A stretch of 64,000 bases of DNA from Pyropia haitanensis (lineage: Eukaryota > Rhodophyta > Bangiophyceae > Bangiales > Bangiaceae), in contig SDUX01000003.1 of the NCBI GenBank assembly GCA_008729055.1, positions 1,178,001 through 1,242,000 on the forward strand, read 5' to 3'. The notes below the pieces were generated by a model. The model searched no databases, had not been told where the DNA came from, and saw only the letters and a list, made by a program, of their open reading frames with translations. Below, one piece after another: positions 21,373 to 29,139 of the stretch. The first letter of the stretch is position 1. Every line of letters begins with the position of its first letter. Made by a program: the position numbers and the translations under genes.

Positions 21373-24300
21373 CTAGTCGACCTTCCCTCAAGCACAGACT
21401 CAAGCGTCCACCCGACATATTTGTCGACAAGGAGATCATCACTTTACTGGACAAGGCCGAGAGATTCGAGGGTGCCTGCATGGACATCGGAGCGGAGAAG
21501 ACGGTTGTCGGCAAGAGGCAGGCTGAGGCCTACCTTGCGAGCCACAACCCGGGTGTGACGCTGGGCAACAAGAGCGGGATGGTGTACCGGTTCGGTGGCG
21601 GGCGACATCCGTGTGTCGGGACGGTGGCGGTGCGCATACCCATCACCGACAGCTTCATGATTTTGATTGAGATCGACGTGGTGGCTATCAACGTGCCGCT
21701 ACTATTGGGACTTGACTTCCTCGACAGGCACAACATGTACGTGAACAACACAACCAACCGGCTCGTGTGCGTGAACGAGGGCATCCAAGTACCGTTGGTG
21801 CGCAAGATGGGGCACATTTTCTTCGAGTGGGAGGCGGAGATACTATACACCTTCCCGGAGCTGCAGCGCATTCACAAGCACTTTTTCCACGCCAACTCGG
21901 AGCGACTGTACGCTCTCATGAGGCGGGCCAAGATTGACGACGCGGTGCCGCTGACCCTCAAGCAGCTGCAGGATGTCGCTGACGCCTGTGACGTCTGTCA
22001 GCGCCTAGGGAAGGAGCCCAACCGCTTTAGGGTGGCACTCCCCCACGAGGACGTGTGCTTCAACCGGCTAGTGCTGTTGGACCTCATGTTTCTGGAGGGG
22101 GAGGCCGTTCTACATGTGGTGGACGCCGACACCCTCTGGAGCGCGGCCGGTTTTATGGGCGATGGCCAGACGGCCGATGCCACGTGGGACCTATTCGTCA
22201 AGATTTGGGTGGCCGCGTATGTTGGATACCCACAAGAGCTGCACGTCGATCAAGGGCCGCAGCTGCAGGCACCGCAATGGAGGGCACGAGTTGAGGCGGC
22301 TGGCATCAAGCAACGGGACTCGGGTGTTGAGAGCCACAACTCCCTTGGTGCAGGTGAGCGCTACCATGCGTTTCTGCGCCAGATCTTCCGGCGCGTGCGT
22401 GCCGCGCACCCGACCATTGACAAGGGTCAAGCCTTGTCCCTGTCCGTGTGGGCCATGAACCAGACAGCGGGGCCGATGGGTATCTCTCCAGTTCTCCTCG
22501 TGTTTGGCATCAACCCCCGCATGCCGGTCAACCCCGTCGACTTGCCGATGCAGCGGGAGCGGAACAAGGCGTTGGTGGAGGCCCGCGCGGACATGGTCAA
22601 GCACGTCGCTCGTGCGCGGCTAAGTACTGCCGTACGGCGCAACGTCCCGAAGGCGTCCAACACCGAGATCAGCCCGGGCATGCGCGTCCTCGTGTACCGC
22701 GAGAAGCCTGTGGACGAGTGGCAAGGCCCGTACACGGTGCAGGGTCACGATGGCAAGCAAGTGTGGCTGGACATCAACGATCGCCTCAAGTTGTTTTCAA
22801 TTGACAAAGTCAAGGAGTACTTACCGCCTCTTGAGACGACCGAGGAGACGCCAGCCGACGTCGCGACTGATACTGTTGGCAACGAGGACATGGGCAACGT
22901 CGTCGACGCTATCATCGCTGGGGACACCTTGGTGTGCAGCCTGGGCCAGCGCCTGGGGTACATTCAAGAGAGGGCCTACCGCGACACTCAGGCCGAGGCA
23001 GAGACGCCCTCCCGGATTTTCAAGACTGAGGTCCTCAAGCCAGAGGACCCTCGGGTTTCAACAGCTGAGGCTAAGGCTGCGAGGCTGGAGGAGGCCAGCG
23101 GACTCGTGAAGCGTGGGGCATTCAAGAAGGTGCGAAGAGACTCGCTGCCTGCTGACGCGTCCATCCTCAAGGGCCGCTTTGTCGACGCGATCAAGCACGT
23201 GGGGACGAACAACGCCAAGTTTAAGTCGCGCTACGTCCTCCAGGGGCACAACGACAAGGAGAAGCCTTTTATCGTCCACAACATCTCCACCTTGCGCCAG
23301 AGTTCCACCAAGATTATCTTGTCGACCAGTGCCGTGCTCAATTTTCGCATCTTTTCGCACGACGTGAACCAGGCGTACCTGCAGAGCAAGGAGAGACTCA
23401 CGCGTACCATCTACCTGCAGCCGCGCCCAGCCGATGCCGAGCTGTTTGGCGTCGGTGACGGCGAGGTACTGCTGCTCCTCCTGCCCTTATATGGGATGTG
23501 CGACGCTGGAGACTACTGGGCGGTGACCTTAACGGGTCACGTTAAGGACGACCTGGGTATGGTCCCCCTGACGGGAGATCCGTCACTCTTCATCAAGGAG
23601 GAGAATGGGCGCACGGTGGGACTGTTGGGCGGTTATGTTGACGACCTGCTGAACGGCGGCGATGAGTCATTCCAGACCTTGACCCAGCAGACGCTGGAAA
23701 CGTTCGAGTCCAAGCCGCGGGTGTGGGACAACCTCGAGTTTGTGGGCGCGTTTCTCAAGACGCTGGACGGGTCGCCGCGATGTTTCGTGCTCAGCCAGGA
23801 GTCCTACGTCGCAGCGGCGAGCAAGCTGCCAACCGACATCTCCTTTGACGCCTTTGTGTCTGCCCGAGCGGGGTTTGGATGGCTGGCTCACAGCAGGCCC
23901 GATCTCTGCTGTGCTATCAACCGGGCTGCACAAGTGACCGCCGAGACCTTCTGCGAGCGCCACGTGCGGGAACTGAACAAGGCTATCAAGTACGCCCACA
24001 GTACCAAGGACTTAGGGCTGACCTATGGACCCCTGAGCCGAGAGACGCTGCACCTGCGCGCCTACTCTGATGCGTCTTTTGCCAACAATGACGATCTCTC
24101 ATCCCAGCTCGGTTACATTGTGATGCTTTGCGACGGGGACAACAACTGCCACGTGCTGAGCTACTCCAGCAAGAAGGCGCGGCGTGTGGTGCGGAGCATT
24201 ATGGCAGGGGAGGTCTACGCCTTTGCAGACGCGTTTGACACCGCGTTCATCCTCAAGCACGACCTAGAGCGCATTTATCACCAGCACCTACCGCTTGTGA

Positions 24301-24596
24301 TGCTCACGGACTCGAAGCAGATGTTTGACGTCATTACGCGGGCGTCGCACACCACGGAGAAGCGGCTAATGATTGACGTGGCCGCGGCGCGGGAGGCCTA
24401 CAACCGCCACGAGATATCCAACGTGGGGCTGGTTCAATCCGAGCACAACATTGCCGATGGGCTGACCAAGCCGGGTCAGTGTGCGGCGCTGAGCGCCATG
24501 ATGAAGACGGCCAAGGACGTCAACCCTGTGCAGCAGTGGATTACGCGCACCGACGCGTCGCCGCGGCACTCGGGTGTGGAAAACCCGGGAGTGTGA
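21345..24596 (+). CDS. pol: Retrotransposon Pol polyprotein (PR-IN-RT-RH)
   Basis: The frame is open from about 21345, overlapping gag by 28 bases in the -1 register, and lacks an early ATG, so it is expected as a Gag-Pol fusion. Order: aspartic protease (CMDIGAEKTVVG, then PLLLGLDFL); integrase zinc-binding H-H-C-C (IHKHFFH to CDVC); integrase core with VDQGPQ and a Glu in GAGERYH exactly 35 residues on (D-35-E); reverse transcriptase from about 23,000, with DVNQAYLQ and the catalytic YVDD at about 23637-23648; RNase H with YSDASFANN, a Glu in MAGEVYAF and an Asp in LTDSKQMFD. All catalytic motifs are intact and there is no internal stop. The stop TGA overlaps the first bases of the 3' LTR. 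Confidence 0.95.
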   Translation, partial: WAGFCSEGLTSRPSLKHRLKRPPDIFVDKEIITLLDKAERFEGACMDIGAEKTVVGKRQAEAYLASHNPGVTLGNKSGMVYRFGGGRHPCVGTVAVRIPITDSFMILIEIDVVAINVPLLLGLDFLDRHNMYVNNTTNRLVCVNEGIQVPLVRKMGHIFFEWEAEILYTFPELQRIHKHFFHANSERLYALMRRAKIDDAVPLTLKQLQDVADACDVCQRLGKEPNRFRVALPHEDVCFNRLVLLDLMFLEGEAVLHVVDADTLWSAAGFMGDGQTADATWDLFVKIWVAAYVGYPQELHVDQGPQLQAPQWRARVEAAGIKQRDSGVESHNSLGAGERYHAFLRQIFRRVRAAHPTIDKGQALSLSVWAMNQTAGPMGISPVLLVFGINPRMPVNPVDLPMQRERNKALVEARADMVKHVARARLSTAVRRNVPKASNTEISPGMRVLVYREKPVDEWQGPYTVQGHDGKQVWLDINDRLKLFSIDKVKEYLPPLETTEETPADVATDTVGNEDMGNVVDAIIAGDTLVCSLGQRLGYIQERAYRDTQAEAETPSRIFKTEVLKPEDPRVSTAEAKAARLEEASGLVKRGAFKKVRRDSLPADASILKGRFVDAIKHVGTNNAKFKSRYVLQGHNDKEKPFIVHNISTLRQSSTKIILSTSAVLNFRIFSHDVNQAYLQSKERLTRTIYLQPRPADAELFGVGDGEVLLLLLPLYGMCDAGDYWAVTLTGHVKDDLGMVPLTGDPSLFIKEENGRTVGLLGGYVDDLLNGGDESFQTLTQQTLETFESKPRVWDNLEFVGAFLKTLDGSPRCFVLSQESYVAAASKLPTDISFDAFVSARAGFGWLAHSRPDLCCAINRAAQVTAETFCERHVRELNKAIKYAHSTKDLGLTYGPLSRETLHLRAYSDASFANNDDLSSQLGYIVMLCDGDNNCHVLSYSSKKARRVVRSIMAGEVYAFADAFDTAFILKHDLERIYHQHLPLVMLTDSKQMFDVITRASHTTEKRLMIDVAAAREAYNRHEISNVGLVQSEHNIADGLTKPGQCAALSAMMKTAKDVNPVQQWITRTDASPRHSGVENPGV
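21351..21389 (+). promoter_or_regulatory. Candidate -1 ribosomal frameshift signal at gag/pol
   Basis: GGTTTTT at 21351-21357 is followed by 5 bases and then GAGGGA (21363-21368), which can pair with TCCCTC (21384-21389). The gag stop lies in the 15-base loop. Slip site, spacer and stem fit the usual -1 frameshift layout, though the P-site codon GTT would re-pair imperfectly on GGT. Confidence 0.55.
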
Positions 24597-25182
24597 TTAC
24601 GCCGCTGCGGGGGGGGCGTGCGCTGCCCCGCACCCTCGTGCCGCGCGGCGAGGCGAGACTCGGACCCAGCCATGTGACCGATGATTGGGCGCTGGACCGG
24701 ATCCTGCCAAGATTGTGGGGGACACGCGTTTGCGTTTGGTCAGACCTCGGCGGGGTGTGACCGAACATCAATGATGTTTGGTCAAACCCCCGGTGATGGC
24801 TGACAGATTGGGTCGGGCCGATTGGCTCGATTATGTGTTTCGCCAGGCCGTGATTGGCCGGTTTGTGCATTGTTTTGCTTGAGTGGAAGGGGGTGATTCG
24901 CGGGTGTTGTCCACAATAGGTGGGCTGATGGCCGTGTGGAGAGGGGGGGCTAGACTTGCGTCTGTGGGCGTGTCGGGGGCGCTCACCGCCGCGTGCGGCG
25001 GACCTGCCGCCGCGTGCGGGGCGGGGTATAAGAGCACCCGGCCGCGCACCTGAGTGCCGGGCGCCCTCGGCCCGGCAGACTAGACATTGGAACTCGCCAC
25101 CCCGCGTTGGGGTGTCGGGTCGCCGGTGTCTGGCCTCGTGGGGTACACTGCGTTTTTCTCCACATCCTCGCCGATACTCACA
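24592..25182 (+). repeat. 3' LTR
   Basis: 591 bases, same sequence as the 5' LTR as far as read by eye, including the TATA box. A purine-rich stretch just upstream (about 24576-24591, GTGTGGAAAACCCGGGAG region) is a plausible but imperfect polypurine tract for plus-strand priming. Confidence 0.93.
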
Positions 25183-25187
25183 GTCCT
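25183..25187. repeat. Target-site duplication, right copy (GTCCT)
   Basis: Identical to the five bases before the 5' LTR (18303-18307). Confidence 0.93.
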
Positions 25188-26333
25188 CTGCGGGCCCGCT
25201 AGGCGGCCCGCTCGACCAAAATTGAGCGACCGAGCGGGGGGGGTGCCGGAGGGAGCCGCCTGGGTCCCCCCCGGGAGGCCTCCCTGCCGCCACTCTCCTG
25301 GATACACCGCCGCTCCCCAAACGGTGTTCCCCACCCAGTGGGATCCGCGGCGCTCCCCCCCTCCCTTCCTCCCTCTGCGGCACACGTCGGTGACCGGTGC
25401 CGTGGTGGAACGGAGGGGGGGCGGGCCCCCACCACCGCCTCGGCCACGGCCGGGCGCGGCACCCACGGCCAGAACGTACGGCACTTGACGCACCACTCCC
25501 AGTGAGTGTGTTACGTGCTGGCTGGCCGCCAAGCAGCAGCGGGCGTGGCGGGTACCCTCCCACACCGCGCAGCCACACACACACGTTGTCCCTGACGGGG
25601 AGTCCGGATTTTGCCAATAAAAGGCTCCGCTCGTTCTGTGCAGGCGCCGTGCCTTGTGGCCGGCTGGCGCGAGGGTAGCGCCGGCGGCGGTTGGGAGCGG
25701 CCTCCCTCGCACAGGGAGTGGGTCTGCCATCAACCCGTCAGAGGGCCGCTGGGGGCAGCTGTCACGTCACGTTCTGTTTTGATTGAGGGCAAGCGGCGGC
25801 AACGGCCGCAGACGTGGCGCCCACTGCCGCGCGGCCGGGTACGTACCGCGCCACGCGCCACGTGCGCGCGTCGATGGACGACGAACAGTAGCCAGGTCGA
25901 GGTCGATCGGCACTTGCGGTGACGCGCGAGTGTGGCTTGCCACTCGACAGCGTGTGGCCAACCGCGAATCCACTGAAAAGTGGTACCACCAATGTCGTTC
26001 AGTCTCAGTGATCAACCTCCAAGTAATGAAGTCGTTCACCACCACTGAGACAGCATGGATTGACAATTTATACACTAGCGGGTCAGTCATCCGGGGTGCC
26101 GCCAGCCCCCAGCGCCCCGTGCGCGTGCGCGGCTGATTCGACTTGGTCGCACGGGGCGGCCTCGTCCGCCTCCGCGGGCAGCCCGGTCGCCGCTCCCGCG
26201 GCCTCACCGCCGTGGCCCATCTCTTCCCACACCACCGACGTCCCCCGTGTGCGCCCGTTGTCGACGCAGTCGCTGTTGGTCACCAGTCCGTCAGCCGCAG
26301 GCTGCGGGCGCGCTGCTGGTAGACCCCGCCACC
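25188..26333. other. 3' flank of the retrotransposon, upstream of MED7
   Basis: Together with 17551-18307 this formed the pre-insertion spacer between two divergent genes. It contains a TTTTGCCAATAAAAGGC patch near 25,610-25,626 (CCAAT plus a TATA-like AATAAAAG) and an AT-richer stretch at 25,960-26,090. No gene was recognised. Confidence 0.45.
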
Positions 26334-27959
26334 ATGGCAGAGGTGCCCGGCACCGCCAACGTGGTGGGCGCTTTCCCGCCGCCGCCGTCCAAGTAAGTCG
26401 CGGGGAAGTCGTGGGCGGGCCGACGCCGCGCACGCTCTGCGGTTGTGTTGGTTTGTATCTTGGGGGAGTGGGTTGGATGTGCGCGCAGCCCTCTGTTTTG
26501 CCTGGGCGACGCGCCTGTGCTGCCGGCCTTGCAAGTGGGTCTGTCGCCAAGCGTGGGCGTGGGCGTGGCCGTGGCCGTAACGGCCTTCGCAGAGCCCGCG
26601 GGAAGACGGGCCTGCGCGCGCGGCCTTCTGACCGCTGCCGCTGTCACTTATTTGTCCTGTTGGCTTGGCCTTGGCGTCTTCCCTCCCCCTCCCTTTCCGT
26701 CCCGTTTCCCCCGCCGGTGCCCTCTGCAGGTACTACGCCCACCTCACGTCGGACGCGGTGCCGCTGCCAACACCGCCAGCGCCGCCCGCCCCCGGCGTGA
26801 CCTACACCCTCTTTGGGGTTCCGCAGGTGGTACGTATCGCCCGCCGCCGCCCCTGTGGATGCCCCGTGTTTTTTCTTGGCCTTGGGCGCGCCCCGCCAGT
26901 GGGCGCCGACGCTGCTGCTGCTTGCGAGCCCCCCCGCGCTGCTTGCCGCGTCTGCCGCGTGAGACACCGCCGTGCGTGGCGCTGGCTCCGCGCCGCCGCC
27001 GGGTTCTCACCCATAGGTATCCTCAGCTGATTTTCGCGTGTACGTCGTTCCTCTCCTCCTTTGTGGCTCCTCTCCACTCTCTGTGTTGCATCTTTCCCCC
27101 CCCGCCTGTACCCTCCCTGAAACCCCCACACAGGCAAACGCGCCGCCGTATCCCCCTCCAACCCCCCCTGTCCCCCCCGCCGCCGCTCCCGGGGAGTCCG
27201 CCGCCCCCGCGGGCGTCCCACCCGGCGCCGCCCCCCCCCCACGGGCGCTCCCCCCCCCGCCGCCTCGGCGCGCGAGCTCAACGCCTCCCTCCTCACCGCC
27301 TACACGGACTTCCTCTCGTCGACGCTGCACCCCCCCCCACCCCCCCCCCCGGCGCGGACCCCGCGGCGGGCGGCCCCTCCACCGCCACCATCGAGGCCAC
27401 CCTCGCCGCCCTCCACGCCGCCCTCAACGCGGTGCGGCCGGCGGCGTCGCGGCTCGCCGTCGCGGCGCTGCTGCGGCGGCAGGCCGCCGCGCGCGACGCG
27501 GCCGCGGCGGACCTCGAGGCTGCCACCGCCGCGGCGGCGGCCGCGGTCGTGGCGGGCGGGCGGGGGGTCGCGGCGGCCGCGGCAGCGCGCCACGAGGTGC
27601 TCCCCGAGCTGCGGGCGCTCCTCGCCGAGGCGGCGGCGGCCAAGGCGGCGGCGGCGGGCCAGGCGGCGGCGGCGGCAGCGGCGGCAGCGGCGGGGGGGGA
27701 TGGTGCGGTCGTCGGGGCCCCCGTGGGGCGCAAGCGCAAGGCGCCGTCGGCGGGCCCGCCGGCGGTGGGGGGCGTGCCGGCGGCGGGGGGGGTGCTGGCG
27801 GGGGAGACGACCGAGGAGCGGGAGGTGCGGCTGCTGATGGCGGCGGAGGTGGCACGGATCACGCGCGGGGGGGGTGACGGCTGCGGAGTGTCGCGCTGGG
27901 ATGCATCAGGCGGGGTGTGTCGCGCTGCCATGCATGAGACGGAATGTCTCGCGCTGTGA
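26334..27959 (+). CDS. MED7: Mediator complex subunit 7
   Basis: MED7 is a core middle-module subunit of Mediator, linking regulators to RNA polymerase II in the nucleus. Exon 1 (26334-26392) encodes MAEVPGTANVVGAFPPPPS; exon 2 (26730-26829) gives KYYAHLTSD and GVTYTLFGVPQV. Together these match the family's PPPP-x-YY-x-x-(F/Y)T start and the later FG. Introns are GT-AG (donors GTAAGT and GTACGT). Exon 3 (from 27134) is Pro-rich, then ARELNASLLTAYTDFLSSTL and IEATLAALHAALNAVRPAASR match the helical core (human MED7 has an N-x-x-x-L and an N-x-Y-R-P-H-Q-A-R at the same places). The frame shifts twice in C runs (27250-27258 and 27330-27350), each one base short. The Ala-rich tail has a basic patch (GRKRKAPS) and an unusual repeat-derived end. 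Confidence 0.75.
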
Positions 27960-27990
27960 TGCATGCGGTGGGGTGTGTCGTGGCGGTTGG
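27887..27990 (+). repeat. Short tandem repeat around the MED7 stop
   Basis: Three imperfect units share TGTCGCGCTG or TGTCTCGCGCTG, two or three bases, then ATGCAT, spaced about 34-36 bases, with a fourth decayed unit at the end. The MED7 frame runs through them to a TGA at 27957, so the last residues of the predicted protein come from the repeat. Confidence 0.65.
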
Positions 27991-28459
27991 GCAGACGCCG
28001 CGCGATTCGTGTGGCGGACGTGGGGCCACTGTCCCGTCATGGTCAGAGGGTCTGCTTCCCCGTTGGGCGTTGGAGCAGGCACCTCCTGCCCTGACGGTCT
28101 TGGCTGTACGCGAACGGCTCGCCCATGGTGATCGTTCGCATGGCAAGGTTTCCGCGGAAAGGAGCAAACGGCGCTTGTCGGAGATGAATGCAATGAAGGT
28201 GAAAGAGAAGCATGGCACCTCTGGTTAAACACAACAGTGGTGCGAGTACACGCCCCCGCTCACCTGTACCAGCGGCCATGGCCTGGCGCAACCGCAGACC
28301 CCTCTGCCCCACCCACCGTCGTATAAACCTCAAAACCAAACATCCGCGCCCCATCAGCCGCCCGAGGCGCAATTCTCCCCCCCACCGTCCCCCTCCCCCC
28401 CCCGACCTCCCCCAACCACTCGTATCGTGCGCGACCAGCACCCGTCGTCGCTGCCGCCC
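27960..28459. other. Convergent intergenic region, MED7 / PsbQ'-like
   Basis: Holds the 3' ends of two convergent genes. C-rich from about 28,370 to 28,440. No gene or RNA was seen. Confidence 0.45.
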
Positions 28460-29139
28460 TTACTGCACAAACGACAGCAGCCGCTCAAAGTCCGAGTCGA
28501 GCTTATCAAACCACCTGTCCACGCGGTCAATCTTCTTGGGTGACCGTGGCGTCCCCGGCCGCACGGCGGCCGACGTCTCCAGCTCCTCCACGTCCTGGAT
28601 GATGCGGCGGACGACGCGGTCCGTCTCCTTTTGGCTCTCCTCGTCAAAGACGCTGTCCACCTCATTGAGGACGTCGCGGAGGTCGGAAATCGTAAAGAGC
28701 GCCCGCGCCTTGGCGCCCACCGCCAGCTGCGGGTCGGCCTTAAAGTCCTTGCGGAGGGCGGCGACCGCGTCGCGGTACGAGGCGAGCTTAGAAATCGCGC
28801 CCTTGACCGACGCCGTGCCCAGCGCCTCAGCGTCCTTGGCAATATCCGCGGGTTTGATCGCCTCGGGCGCGTTGAACCCCGACTTGGGGAAGAAGGTCCG
28901 CGACACGACGCCGGCAATGCCGCCCGACTCGGCGCGCGCGGGCGCGGGCGCCGTGCCCGACAGCGCCACCACCGCCGCCGCCGCGGCGGCGCCCGACAGG
29001 AGCGCCCGCCGCGACAGTGCGGGGGTGGACGAGGCCGGCAGAGGGGGGGGGGGGTATCGGTCATGCGCGCACCGCCGCCTGTCCGGGCGGCGGCTGCGGG
29101 CGCCACCGACGCGCCGGCAAAGCTCGACACAAACGCCAT
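28460..29139 (-). CDS. PsbQ'-like thylakoid lumen protein of photosystem II
   Basis: The N-terminus MAFVSSFAGASVAPAAAART (from ATG 29139) looks like a plastid transit peptide. It is followed by a lumen signal with twin arginines, SRRALLSG, an Ala/Val-rich core and a cleavage motif ending ARA before ESGG. The mature part of about 150 residues is predicted to be mostly helical (for example SVKGAISKLASYRDAVAAL, FTISDLRDVLNEVDSVF, DRVVRRIIQDVEELE, VDRWFDKLDSDFERLLSF), which fits the four-helix bundle of PsbQ/PsbQ', an extrinsic subunit that stabilises oxygen evolution. Transit peptide and mature part are in different frames, joined across a G11 run (29044-29054) that is one base short. It could instead be another PsbQ-fold lumen protein; the Tat-type lumen location is firmer than the exact family. 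Confidence 0.65.

Larger units (their letters stand above)
18308..25182 (+). mobile_element. Complete Ty1/copia LTR retrotransposon
   Basis: A 6,875-bp element with 591-bp direct terminal repeats, a leader, gag, and pol in the order protease, integrase, reverse transcriptase, RNase H. Integrase before reverse transcriptase defines the Copia (Pseudoviridae-like) group. No envelope-like gene lies between pol and the 3' LTR. The LTRs start TGTGA and end TCACA, a 5-bp perfect inverted repeat, and I could find no difference between the two copies. Both gag and pol are open, and the target duplication is intact. Together these indicate a young and possibly active insertion. It sits between the divergent TPR-like gene and MED7, about 760 bases upstream of the former, with a GC content clearly lower than the host genes. 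Confidence 0.95.

Noticed and set aside
24550..24600. Envelope-like third gene in the retrotransposon
   Set aside because: The pol stop overlaps the 3' LTR start, leaving no room for another gene, so this is a plain Copia element.
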